From: an uncultured Oscillospiraceae bacterium
GTDB lineage: Bacteria > Bacillota > Clostridia > Oscillospirales > Acutalibacteraceae
Assembly: GCA_958448165.1 (NCBI GenBank)
Contig: CAUDCW010000008.1
Span: 62,001-126,000, forward strand
Direction: 5' to 3'
DNA length: 64,000 nucleotides
Shown: positions 52,543 through 61,921 of the stretch, piece after piece
How positions within the stretch are numbered: the first letter of the stretch is position 1
Layout: each line of letters begins with the position of its first letter
Notes under the pieces: model-generated
The model's input: only the letters and a program-made list of their open reading frames with translations
What the model was told of the DNA's origin: nothing
The model's database searches: none
Translations under genes and position numbers: made by a program

Positions 52543-53253
52543 ATGTTGGGAATGAGCGCTGATACAACGCTTTACGGTTGCCTGAGCGACTGCGGACTTT
52601 ATTCGGGATATATCAGCGTCAGCAGCATGAAAAACACCCCGGTCTATATTGTTTCAAACACAAAGCCGCCGGAGCAGTTTTCGGGCAGGATAATCGCAAT
52701 GATTCACGGCGAAAACGAAAGCAGGATTATCGTAGCGCCGCAGGGACAGGTGTTTTATCAGTCAAAGCTCGGCGAGCTTTTGCTTAAAAGCGGCAGACTG
52801 CCGCAGGGCAGCCGCCTGAGCTGTCTTTATGAAAAATCCTGCGGTGCGGTTGTATTTTATCGCGGCAAAGACGGAATAAGGCTTTTGCTTGTGCGAAACT
52901 GCAACGGAAAATACTGGTCGTTTCCAAAAGGACATATGGAGATTGGCGAGAATGAGCACCAGACAGCACTGCGTGAGGTTTATGAGGAAACGGGGCTAAA
53001 GGTGAAAATCTACAGCGGCTACAGACAGGTCAGTGATTATTCGCCGTTTGCCAACATAAAAAAGCGGGTTGTGTTTTTTCTGGCGGAAACCGACAGCGAC
53101 CGTGTGAAAATCCAGCGCAGCGAGATAGAAAGCTATGCGTGGGCAAGCTTTGAACAGGCAAAGAGGATGTGCGGATATCAGAATGATTTGAGAATTCTTG
53201 AATCTGCACAGGAGGCAATAAAGGAGCACGACTGCAATTTTAAACGTGCCTGA
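52543..53253 (+). CDS. Nudix hydrolase with an N-terminal pyrophosphatase-like segment
   Basis: 236 residues. The C-terminal half is a Nudix domain with an intact box from G130 to L152 (GHMEIGEN, then TALREVYEETGL), preceded by WSFPKG. The first ~80 residues (GLYSGYISV, TPVYIVSNTKPPEQFSGRIIAMIH, RIIVAPQG) resemble the small clostridial inorganic-pyrophosphatase-like proteins, without their acidic metal site. This part could bind a substrate or be a relic. GGGAGG 8 nt before the ATG. Confidence 0.8.
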   Translation: MLGMSADTTLYGCLSDCGLYSGYISVSSMKNTPVYIVSNTKPPEQFSGRIIAMIHGENESRIIVAPQGQVFYQSKLGELLLKSGRLPQGSRLSCLYEKSCGAVVFYRGKDGIRLLLVRNCNGKYWSFPKGHMEIGENEHQTALREVYEETGLKVKIYSGYRQVSDYSPFANIKKRVVFFLAETDSDRVKIQRSEIESYAWASFEQAKRMCGYQNDLRILESAQEAIKEHDCNFKRA

Positions 53254-53835
53254 CGAATATTTACATTATTAATCGGTGTTCAACGCAAGATGTGGGGTTG
53301 AATAAAACAATTTTCGACAAAATTCTGCAAAAATATACATAAATGCGTAATATATATACATTTTACAACCAACGGGTAATGCCGGAAATGTGTTTTAGTT
53401 TGAGGTGTTTCCGGGAAAAATGGCACAATAAACCCTGTTAATTTGGATAACAGAATAAAGATTGGTTAATTTGCATAAAATACAAGCTGCATTTTTGTGC
53501 ATTTATTTTTTCGAAAACTTGATTTATCGGTTGAATTTATTGCAGAAATGATGTAAAATATTACTAGATTTGAAATTAGCTTAGTTGGTTTGGTATATGA
53601 GCATAGGTGCACAAGGCGCTGTATAAAAAAGCATATTCATTGCATTTGGGTATAGCTGTCGGAAAATTTAATTATTAAGATTTATATGTTTCAATGCTCG
53701 TATTACCGCTCGAAGTCAATCTGCGGCTATCGGGAGTGGAACATTTTTTGTTTCTGAATAGGATTTTAATGGTATTTTATCAGAACAGTCGAAAAAATAG
53801 CGGCAAAATTACAAAAAAAGGGAGAGATGTTTAAG
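53254..53835. other. 582-bp non-coding region upstream of the pilus locus
   Basis: No gene seen. It contains the promoter below and, after it, an AT-rich leader of ~270 nt. I looked for c-di-GMP and other riboswitch cores and found none that fit. Several short inverted pairs exist but none is decisive. The first ~270 bp (53254-53530) show nothing I can name. Confidence 0.5.
53531..53559 (+). promoter_or_regulatory. Promoter of the pilus locus
   Basis: TTGAAT (53531-53536), 17 nt, TAAAAT (53554-53559); leader ~270 nt. Confidence 0.65.
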
Positions 53836-56800
53836 ATGACAAGAAAGGCGAGGTCGCACGATGTGCTTGGCAAGCTTTCGGCGTTTTCGATGGCGGTCAT
53901 TCTTCTGCTGTCGGCATTTGTGCCGACGTTTGCTTCAACGGTTGAGGCAGGCGCGGCAAGCAACAGCTACAGCGGTGCGATATACGTTGATTTTTCAAAG
54001 AACAGCACCTGGCTTGCTTATGCCGGCACAGGCAGAGTTAAGGTGAACGGCTCACCAATAGAAAAACCAATAGAAAAGGAGAGCGGAGGTCTGTATAAAA
54101 CCAAAACTTCCGGTTTCACGGGTGACACAATAACGGTTGAGTATTCATATAGTATCCCTAATCAGGAGAACCGCCTGTTCTATAAAGGCAGCTATACATA
54201 TGCTTATTTCTGGAAAAACGACGGCGCTACCAATCTCAACGGCGCTTGGCCCGGAATGAGCATGACCAAATTTGATGACGGGAAGTATTATTGCGATTAC
54301 AACAGCGAAGCCGACAGTGTTATATTTAATGATAACTCAAACAAAACCGATGACCTGACAATTGATAAAACAAAAAATGTCTATGACAACGGCTGGACAG
54401 CATACAATGCGGCTGACTGGACAAAGACATATACAAAAACAATAACTCTCAGCAGCAGAGCAAACAACGCCGCAAACACAATTTATATGGATGAAAGCGG
54501 AAATGTTCAGTGGAGCCGATATGACCACAGCAAGAGCGACCCGTACACAATGACGTCGGGCGAAAATGTGGTTGAGGTTAAGCTTTATGCTCCCGACTGG
54601 GGCGATCAGGCACACGTAATGTATGACTTGAATGACCCGATGGCAAATGTAGGCGAGAACTACACCGGAACAGGAACAGTTGCGGTTGAAGAAAGAACAT
54701 ATAATTACTTTGTTCTCAAGGTTCCGCTGAATTCGGTATTCAAATTCTATAAATCGAGTTCAAACTCCGGTACAAACGACCTCACCGTGCCGAGCGACTA
54801 CGCAAATCTGTATTACAGTGTAGAAAAGGGAGCTTGGGTTGAAGCAAAAGGACTTTCCTCTGATGATAAGGCAGATTTCGCTGTTTCGGACAGCTTCCCG
54901 GAAAATGTAATCGGCGTTGACGCAATGTACTTTGACTATCTGTCGAATAACGAGCGCAGTCAGGGTTGGCGTAACGGTCTGAACGATGATGCGGCAAGCG
55001 ACGCTAAACCGAATCCTTATCGTCAGCAGTTCAGCAACTTCAATGATTTGATAAAGGCGCAGGCAGACAGCGACGTATCGTGGAGATACCCGATGTTCTT
55101 CGGCGATGACTACAACAGCAACTTTTATATCTACGATTACTGGAATTCGCTCCAGCAAAATGCAGACAGAGCAATTTACGGCGAGACCGCCAAACAGTAT
55201 TTCTACTCGGTCAACAGCTCCGGCGGTCTTGGAGGAGATTGGAACCAAGACGGTACGCGTGACCGAAGCGTTCAGGGACTTGTCAGCAACAGCCTCAACA
55301 GCGGACAGCTGACTGTAGGCACAAACGGCACCTTGGCACCTTACTTCAATTATGATTTGCTGCATAATAATGCAGGCGGCACAGGCGGCGGAGAAACGCA
55401 GAAAAAATTAATCAAAACTGAAGTTGAAGATAACTTTATCCGTGTTTCACTTCCCAAAGAATATTTTAACGATAGCACCAGTGTATCAATTAAATATACA
55501 AGTACAACAATAACACTTTCTGCGTTGTCAGGCACGGTATATCAGCCGGGCGGTTCTTACACCGGTGGAGACACACCGTCTTGGGGAGCTTCCGGTTCGG
55601 ATGATAATTACTATTATATTGTAATCAATAAACATTCTCCAAGCAATTCGTTATGGAGTGAAATTACTCTTACGATTAACAGCAAAGATATATTGGTCAG
55701 CAAAGCTACGTCGTATGACCCGGAAACATTTGCTGAGGCGACATCCTCGGGTTCATCTTCCGGCACAGGGGCATACGCAAAAGTAATTTCGGCAAAGTTC
55801 CCGTTTGTTGCCACAAAGGATGCAAGCACAGGTGTTACAACCTATTCCTTTGATTCGACAGGCGCAAAAGACAATGTTTATTTTAACTGGTCCGCAGACG
55901 GACAGCCGACTCAGGTGAACTACGGCGCAGGCGCAAGCTACGGCGTTAAAAACAGATTAAACGGCGACTACGGTATTTTCCCCTTCAATAACGGCAACGG
56001 CACCGCAAATTGTAACGGCGTTGGCGGCACTGACGCAAACGGCAAGAAGCGTGACTATGGCTTCGGCATCAAGATGAAGACATACTTCACCTTGCCTGAA
56101 AACGGTGTTTACGGCAGCGAGAGTTCGAGTGGAACAACCGAAACAACAGAAATCTGGGTACAAAAGGTTAATGTATCAAGAATTCACCTTTGGAACAGCG
56201 GCGGTAGTACAGATTTAACTTTGACAGATTTAAGCACTACTACATATGGCGGTGATGAGTTTTATCGAATTACTCCGACAATCATAGGTGATTATACAAA
56301 CATAGGTTGGGATAAAAACAACTCTTGGCAAACAGCCAGCGAAAGAACTACAAGCTCGGCGCTTGGCAATGCATATTGGGACACTGGCGCTCTGGCTCAT
56401 TCAGGCGTTGCAAAGAGTACAAGCGGCGGCAGCTCAGGTGAGCACGCTAAGTTTGAATATTCGGGAGATGACGACCTCTGGGTATTCATCGACGGTCAGC
56501 TTGTTCTTGACCTCGGCGGCGCACACATGCCGACAACAGGCTCAATCGACTTCGGCTTTGAGCCGGGCAAGATTAAGGCAACCGCAGATAAGGTTTATCT
56601 GCAGGCTAACGGCGGCGAAAGCGGCACAACCGACACCAAAAAAGATGGTGCAAGAGATGAAAAAGTATTTAATTTCGACAACAAGGACCCGTCAGTAAGA
56701 CATGAAATGGTTGTTTACTATATGGAGCGAGGAATGAACGACTCTAACCTTAAGGTTGAGTTCTCAATTCAGCCTGTTACAAACGACCTGCGAATTGACA

Positions 56801-58539
56801 AAACCGTTGATGTAAGCGATGTTAACGACGGCTTGAAGGATGCAGCAAAAACGGCTGATAACTTCACTTTCACAACATCACAGAGCAGCACTCCAAAAGC
56901 TAAGGATACATTCGGCAACGGCAAGGGCGTTCTTTACAATGCTTCTGATAAGACCCTCACCGCCAACGAAAGTATGACTATTGCCGAAACATATTCGGGT
57001 AATCTCAATTACACAACCACAAGCTTTGTTGAGGATATCAACGCCCAGCAGCAGATAGAGTCAAAAGACAACAACCAAAAACTTAACTTCAAATATATCA
57101 ACGCAAAGGGCAGCGTAGATATCAACACAAGCCTGTCGGCGCACTTCACCAACAAGACTGTTACACAGCCGCTTACGGTTACCAAAAAGCTTGTTGATGA
57201 AAATGACGACCCAATCACAGATTCAAACATCGACTTCAACTTTATCATCGGCGTAGATCTTGCCGGCTCAAATAACTACACCTCATATCCGGTGACATAT
57301 AAGCTTTATGATAATAACGACAACGATGTTCTGAACTCTGACGGTATCAACCTCTACACGGCTGAAACAGGCAGGTTCAAACTCAAGGCAGGCTATAAGG
57401 CAGAGTTCAAGGGCATTCCCGAGGGCGCAACCTATCAGATTTCGGAAGAGGGTCTGCTGCCCGGTTACTCCTTCATAAGTTCAACCGGTGCGACAAAGCA
57501 GTCGGGCGATTACTGCACCGGAACAATCGCATCAAGCAACAATGCAGTAGAGGTTACAAACCGGTTTATTCCAGTTAAGTCATATCTTGCGGCGTTCAAG
57601 AATCTTGACGGTTCGCCGTACACAGGCACTGACTTCACTTTTACACAGACGCTTCTCTATTGCGACAACAACAACGTTCCGACGGGAGATTATACTACCG
57701 TATATTCCGACTCAGTAAGCACAGCCTCAAGCGGTAACGTAACATTTAAGAATGTTACATATGAATATACGGGCAAATATATCTACAGTATAAGAGAGAG
57801 TCTCAGCGCAGGAGTTTCAACAGATAAATATGTTATGGACGCAACCTCAACATATTATGCACAGGTAACTGTGGGCAGAGATACTGACAACAATCTTACC
57901 GTTGATATTGATTACTATAAAAATTACGATAGCACAAGTCATAATGTATCAGGCAAGATAACGGAAGCCGTTCCGACCTTCAACAACTTAACGGCGACCA
58001 AATACACTGATGTTTCATTTAAAAAGCAGGATGAAAACGGCAATCCGATTTCCGGCGCTGAGTTCACGCTGTACATTGATTCAGCCTGCGAAAAACAGGC
58101 AACAATAGCTAACGTCAGCAAGGCAGGCTCCGGCTTTGTCAACCCTGTAACATCGGCTCAGACAACAGGCTTAGTAACCTTTAAACAGCTTAAATATGAA
58201 CCGAGTGTATCAGGCAATGTCAAGGCGGCTACCTACTACTTTAAAGAAACAAAGGCTCCGAACGGATACCAGCTCCTGACAGGCAAATTTAGGATTGATA
58301 TTGCAACCGACGGTACATACAAAATCTATTACAACAATGAAGAGCTTTCAAAGTCAGGCTCTGACTATGTTGTCGGCAATATAAAGCAGCCCGAGCTTCC
58401 TAAAGCCGGCGGTGTAGGCGTGACAATGCTCTATGTACTTGGTGCAATAGCTGTTATCGGTGCAGGCACAGCGTTTATCCTCTATAGAAAGAGAATAAAT
58501 CTTCTTGCACTTGCAAAACAGTTGATTAAACGCAAGTAA
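53836..58539 (+). CDS. Pilus tip/adhesin protein with CBM26-like and fibro-slime domains, LPXTG-type anchor
   Basis: A 1567-residue surface protein. Signal peptide ~1-40 (VILLLSAFVPTFAS). Residues ~119-190 resemble a CBM26 starch-binding module (YAYFWKNDG, GAWPGMSM, DSVIFNDNSNKTDDLTI). From ~361 (DAMYFDYLSNNERSQGW) a fibro-slime region extends to ~910, with its hallmark YSGDDDLWVFIDGQLVLDLGG near 872. Then Cna-B/Spy0128-like domains and a SpaA domain with E-box YYFKETKAPNGYQLL (~1470). Sorting signal LPKAG, a hydrophobic helix, and an unusually long basic tail (YRKRINLLALAKQLIKRK). ATG 53836 preferred over 53827, which abuts GGGAGAG. First gene of the pilus locus; low expression compared with the pilin is likely. 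Confidence 0.85.
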   Translation: MTRKARSHDVLGKLSAFSMAVILLLSAFVPTFASTVEAGAASNSYSGAIYVDFSKNSTWLAYAGTGRVKVNGSPIEKPIEKESGGLYKTKTSGFTGDTITVEYSYSIPNQENRLFYKGSYTYAYFWKNDGATNLNGAWPGMSMTKFDDGKYYCDYNSEADSVIFNDNSNKTDDLTIDKTKNVYDNGWTAYNAADWTKTYTKTITLSSRANNAANTIYMDESGNVQWSRYDHSKSDPYTMTSGENVVEVKLYAPDWGDQAHVMYDLNDPMANVGENYTGTGTVAVEERTYNYFVLKVPLNSVFKFYKSSSNSGTNDLTVPSDYANLYYSVEKGAWVEAKGLSSDDKADFAVSDSFPENVIGVDAMYFDYLSNNERSQGWRNGLNDDAASDAKPNPYRQQFSNFNDLIKAQADSDVSWRYPMFFGDDYNSNFYIYDYWNSLQQNADRAIYGETAKQYFYSVNSSGGLGGDWNQDGTRDRSVQGLVSNSLNSGQLTVGTNGTLAPYFNYDLLHNNAGGTGGGETQKKLIKTEVEDNFIRVSLPKEYFNDSTSVSIKYTSTTITLSALSGTVYQPGGSYTGGDTPSWGASGSDDNYYYIVINKHSPSNSLWSEITLTINSKDILVSKATSYDPETFAEATSSGSSSGTGAYAKVISAKFPFVATKDASTGVTTYSFDSTGAKDNVYFNWSADGQPTQVNYGAGASYGVKNRLNGDYGIFPFNNGNGTANCNGVGGTDANGKKRDYGFGIKMKTYFTLPENGVYGSESSSGTTETTEIWVQKVNVSRIHLWNSGGSTDLTLTDLSTTTYGGDEFYRITPTIIGDYTNIGWDKNNSWQTASERTTSSALGNAYWDTGALAHSGVAKSTSGGSSGEHAKFEYSGDDDLWVFIDGQLVLDLGGAHMPTTGSIDFGFEPGKIKATADKVYLQANGGESGTTDTKKDGARDEKVFNFDNKDPSVRHEMVVYYMERGMNDSNLKVEFSIQPVTNDLRIDKTVDVSDVNDGLKDAAKTADNFTFTTSQSSTPKAKDTFGNGKGVLYNASDKTLTANESMTIAETYSGNLNYTTTSFVEDINAQQQIESKDNNQKLNFKYINAKGSVDINTSLSAHFTNKTVTQPLTVTKKLVDENDDPITDSNIDFNFIIGVDLAGSNNYTSYPVTYKLYDNNDNDVLNSDGINLYTAETGRFKLKAGYKAEFKGIPEGATYQISEEGLLPGYSFISSTGATKQSGDYCTGTIASSNNAVEVTNRFIPVKSYLAAFKNLDGSPYTGTDFTFTQTLLYCDNNNVPTGDYTTVYSDSVSTASSGNVTFKNVTYEYTGKYIYSIRESLSAGVSTDKYVMDATSTYYAQVTVGRDTDNNLTVDIDYYKNYDSTSHNVSGKITEAVPTFNNLTATKYTDVSFKKQDENGNPISGAEFTLYIDSACEKQATIANVSKAGSGFVNPVTSAQTTGLVTFKQLKYEPSVSGNVKAATYYFKETKAPNGYQLLTGKFRIDIATDGTYKIYYNNEELSKSGSDYVVGNIKQPELPKAGGVGVTMLYVLGAIAVIGAGTAFILYRKRINLLALAKQLIKRK

Positions 58540-58578
58540 AATTTGTTCAAAAATCATTTAAAATGTTTTCAAATTTTA

Positions 58579-58607
58579 TTGCGATTTTTTGCAAAATGGA
58601 GTAAACT
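58579..58607 (+). promoter_or_regulatory. Possible promoter of the major pilin gene
   Basis: TTGCGA (58579-58584), 17 nt, TAAACT (58602-58607), 40 bp after the tip gene. The -10 box is weak (4/6). Confidence 0.45.
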
Positions 58608-58631
58608 AAGTTAAGAAGACATTTTATAAGT

Positions 58632-58770
58632 GCAACAGCCGGCGGCGCATTGCCGCACGGCGGTTGAACATTCGGTATTTATCCCGCAAGGGATTTATAT
58701 AAGCGTGGACGGGCTTCCCGTTCACAATAAAAACGGTTTTAATTTTCTCGTGAAAAATTAAAATAGGAAA
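58632..58770 (+). promoter_or_regulatory. Leader with a series of hairpins before the major pilin gene
   Basis: Three stems in a row: a GCCGGCGGC/GCCGCACGGC-type arm pair (58632-58667), GTGGACGGG-CTT-CCCGTTCAC (~58705-58725) and TTTTAATTTTC/GAAAAATTAAAA (~58737-58762). They could protect the pilin mRNA or act as a processing site. Confidence 0.5.
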
Positions 58771-58801
58771 AAACAAAATTTTTAGAAAGGATGATTTCAT
58801 A

Positions 58802-60733
58802 ATGAAAATCACAAAGAAAATCACGAGTATCGTGCTTGCACTCCTGCTCGCTGTTTCAGCCTTTGCAGGCCTTGCAATCACAGCAAATGCGGCTGCTCCA
58901 GATTCAGCTACATTGACAATTCATAAGTATGATTTGGACGACACAACTGCTAACGAGTCAAAAATCGGCAATACCAGTAGTTTGACAGGTACAACTGCTG
59001 ACGCTCCTGCAGCCGGAACAAAACCACTTGCAGGCGCAGAGTTCACAATTTACTATCAGGGTGATCTTGGCACAGCTGTTCCGTCAACACCTAATACGTC
59101 AGACACTGCTAAGAAGGCTGTTGTCAAAACCGATGCTTCTGGTGAAGCTACATTTGAAGTTGGTGGAACAACTGGTAACCCGGTAGGTCTTTATTATGTT
59201 GTTGAGACAAGTTCACCGGCTAAGGTTACAAGAAAGGCTTCGTCTTTTTATGTAAGCCTTCCGATGACATCTCAGAATGTCGGTGTCTACAGTTCTCAAG
59301 GTGAGTATTGGAATAGCAATGTACATGTTTATCCGAAGAACCTCACAACACTTGCAGGTACTAAGCTTGAGAAAACTGTAAACGGTGTTCCTTATGATGC
59401 TTCAAAAGTTAAAATAGCTCCTGTATTCAAGCTTTATGCAGGTACAGATGCAACTGGCACACCTATCGCTACATTCACACTTGGCAATTCAACAAATGCA
59501 ACTCCTACTGCTGTTAATAATGTAACAAATGTTTCTGAGTATGCAACTGTAAATGTTGGTGTATCAGGCGGTGTAATGGTTGTTGATGGCCTTCCGACTA
59601 AGGATAATGGCACAACTGCTGATTACTGCTGGATTGAGGAATCTGGTGTAACATTGGTTGGTGAAGATACACCGCTTCCGTTTGTTACAACTCCTCAGAC
59701 TTTCACAGTTGTTAAAAGCGCAAGTTCAACAATCGAATATGATTCTTCTAAAGCTAATTTCGGCGAATATACATACGGCGCAGGATTTGCACATGACTTT
59801 AAACTTGACAACGCATCTACTCCGACAATCACAAAGACTGTAGATAAGGCGACTGCAGGTATTGGTGAAGTTGTTACATGGACTGTTGAGCCTTCTGTTC
59901 CTACAGATATCGACAAATATACAAAATACACAGTTACTGATACACTTCCGGTAGGTCTTGCTTTTGTTGAAACTAATGCTATTTCAATGACTGTTGGTGG
60001 TGAAAGCTACACCGGTGTAACTCCTTCAATTTCCGGTAATACAGCAGTGATCGACTTCTCATCAAAAATTAGCGATCTTTATACTAAAGATGATGCAACA
60101 GGCGTAGTAACAGCTAAGCCGATTGTAATTACAATTAAAACTGTTGTAACAGATGATGCTCCTGTAAACACAACAATGACAAATACAGCAACTATCGACT
60201 TTGTAAATCCGGTTAAGACTGCTAGTGCTACTGCTACAGCTGATACTATAACCGGCGGCTTCAGCATCATTAAGAGAGCAGAGAACGAAAACGGAACTGC
60301 AATGAAAGATGTTGAGTTTAAACTTCAGACCGCAGCTGGCGTAAATGTTAAGGTAAAAGCAGTTGCTGGTCAGCTTGGATATTATACAGCAGACGTATCT
60401 GAAACAAGTGTTTCTGATGCTGACGCAACTGTAAAGACAAATAACGACGGTAAAATCTTTGTAAAGGGTCTTGCTCAGGGTGTAACATATAAGCTGGTTG
60501 AAACTAAGACAAATAACGGCTATCAGTTGCTTACTTCTGCACAAAATGTTCCTATAACTGCTACAACATATGCTGAGGGTGGCGATGTAACAATCGTAAA
60601 CGTTAAGCAGCCTGACCTCCCGCTCACAGGTGGTATGGGTACAATCCTCTTCTCAGTAGCAGGTATCGCTCTCATCGGCGGTGCAGCATTCTTCTTCATT
60701 CGTTCAAGAAAGACAAGAAAAGAGGAAATCTGA
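58802..60733 (+). CDS. Major pilin (SpaA-type backbone, LPLTG)
   Basis: 643 residues, secreted and polymerised into a covalent fibre. Signal peptide ~1-31 (ends TANAAA). Pilin motif VYPKN with the linking lysine K179; a middle isopeptide-type domain (~340-470, TKTVDKATAGIGEVVTWTV, TVTDTLPVGL); a SpaA domain with E-box YKLVETKTNNGYQLL (~555); sorting signal LPLTG at 606-610, membrane helix and basic tail (RSRKTRKEEI). AGAAAGGATG 8 nt before the ATG. Codon use is noticeably biased toward GCT, GGT, GTT and ACA compared with its neighbours, as in highly expressed genes. Confidence 0.93.
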   Translation: MKITKKITSIVLALLLAVSAFAGLAITANAAAPDSATLTIHKYDLDDTTANESKIGNTSSLTGTTADAPAAGTKPLAGAEFTIYYQGDLGTAVPSTPNTSDTAKKAVVKTDASGEATFEVGGTTGNPVGLYYVVETSSPAKVTRKASSFYVSLPMTSQNVGVYSSQGEYWNSNVHVYPKNLTTLAGTKLEKTVNGVPYDASKVKIAPVFKLYAGTDATGTPIATFTLGNSTNATPTAVNNVTNVSEYATVNVGVSGGVMVVDGLPTKDNGTTADYCWIEESGVTLVGEDTPLPFVTTPQTFTVVKSASSTIEYDSSKANFGEYTYGAGFAHDFKLDNASTPTITKTVDKATAGIGEVVTWTVEPSVPTDIDKYTKYTVTDTLPVGLAFVETNAISMTVGGESYTGVTPSISGNTAVIDFSSKISDLYTKDDATGVVTAKPIVITIKTVVTDDAPVNTTMTNTATIDFVNPVKTASATATADTITGGFSIIKRAENENGTAMKDVEFKLQTAAGVNVKVKAVAGQLGYYTADVSETSVSDADATVKTNNDGKIFVKGLAQGVTYKLVETKTNNGYQLLTSAQNVPITATTYAEGGDVTIVNVKQPDLPLTGGMGTILFSVAGIALIGGAAFFFIRSRKTRKEEI

Positions 60734-60785
60734 TTATAATTCACGATTATAATTAAAACAAAATATTGTCGCTTTGCGGCTTGCG

Positions 60786-60816
60786 GCAGACAGGGGATTT
60801 TCCCCTGTCTGTTTTG
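60786..60816 (+). terminator. Hairpin terminator between major pilin and sortase genes
   Basis: CAGACAGGGG (60787-60796) pairs with CCCCTGTCTG (60802-60811), then TTTT. Partial read-through would let the sortases be made at a lower level than pilin. Confidence 0.8.
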
Positions 60817-60865
60817 CAAATTATCAAATTTGCTGATTCTAAACAATTAACTTCCGAGGTATAAA

Positions 60866-61921
60866 ATGAAAAATGAACAAATCCCGAATACAAAAGAAAA
60901 ACAGAATAACAAGAAAGAACAAAGCTCAAGGCGCAGAAAAAGAATTATCGCCGCTGTCCTGCTTGTTGCAGGTCTTGCTGTTTTCTTTTACCCATCACTC
61001 GGTAATATAATTTCATATTTTCAGCAGATAAGTGTTGTCGCCGAATATGAACAGCAGGTAGCAAAGCTGACTAATAAAGAAGTGCGCCTTCAAAAGGAGC
61101 TTGCCGCTGAATATAATAAAACTCTCGGTCAGGTGACCCTGCAGGACCCTTTTGAAAACGCATCCGACCCGACTGACGCAACCGAGCCGACGGAGAAAAA
61201 GCAGACGGTAGATGAATATTATCAGATGCTCAGCATAAATAATGAGAGTATGATGGGATTTCTCAAGATTCCGCAAATCACCCTTACCTGTCCGATTTAT
61301 CACGATGCAACCGAGGCTCAGCTGCAAAAAGGCATAGGCCATCTAAAGGGAACTTCACTTCCTGTCGGAGGTGAAGGCACTCACTGCGTTTTAACGGGCC
61401 ACACAGGCGTTCCGGGCAATATGCTTTTTACTGACCTTGACAAGCTTAAAGTCGGCGATAAATTCTATCTTCATATCCTTGACGAAGTTCTCGCCTATAA
61501 AATCGACCAGATTAAGGTAGTAGAACCGAACGATACCACCGATTTACAGATTGACCGCCAAAAGGACTATACCACGCTTATTACATGCACTCCATACGGG
61601 ATAAACTCCCACAGACTGCTTGTTCGCGGTGTTCGCTCAGAATATATTCCCGGTGAGGATAATTATGAGTCCGGCACAATAACAACAACCGATGAAAACG
61701 GAAATGTCATAACAAAGCGTGTGGACGGCGGCAGCGATGAGGTTAATATTTTCGGTCTGCTTGTACCGCTGTGGGTGCTGTGGCTTATGATTCCGCTTGT
61801 GGCATTGATTCTTATTCTAATTATTGTTATAATTGTCAGAAGAAAGCTGCGTAAAAAACGCAGTGCGGAGGTCTTGGCTGATGAAAATGAAGAAAAAGAC
61901 AGAGATAACAGCGGTTCATAA
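60866..61921 (+). CDS. Class C (pilus) sortase 1
   Basis: Membrane transpeptidase that joins pilin subunits. 351 residues: N-terminal helix (~27-50), the class C lid motif D94-P95-F96, the sortase barrel with catalytic H179 (LTGHTGVPG), C241 (LITCTPYG) and R250, and a C-terminal membrane helix (~295-330), all typical of SrtC. The lid is followed by a DP/T-rich segment (SDPTDATEPTE). Its end overlaps the second sortase by ~41 bp. Confidence 0.93.
   Translation: MKNEQIPNTKEKQNNKKEQSSRRRKRIIAAVLLVAGLAVFFYPSLGNIISYFQQISVVAEYEQQVAKLTNKEVRLQKELAAEYNKTLGQVTLQDPFENASDPTDATEPTEKKQTVDEYYQMLSINNESMMGFLKIPQITLTCPIYHDATEAQLQKGIGHLKGTSLPVGGEGTHCVLTGHTGVPGNMLFTDLDKLKVGDKFYLHILDEVLAYKIDQIKVVEPNDTTDLQIDRQKDYTTLITCTPYGINSHRLLVRGVRSEYIPGEDNYESGTITTTDENGNVITKRVDGGSDEVNIFGLLVPLWVLWLMIPLVALILILIIVIIVRRKLRKKRSAEVLADENEEKDRDNSGS

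Noticed and set aside
53254..53835. c-di-GMP or other known riboswitch upstream of the pilus locus
   Set aside because: A gtgcacaaggcgctg segment looked suggestive, but the conserved c-di-GMP-I core and the paired tetraloop/receptor parts are absent.
60062..60544. Cys- and Ser-rich antisense frame in the major pilin gene
   Set aside because: Arises from the ACA/GCT/GTA-rich codons of the pilin; no start signal.
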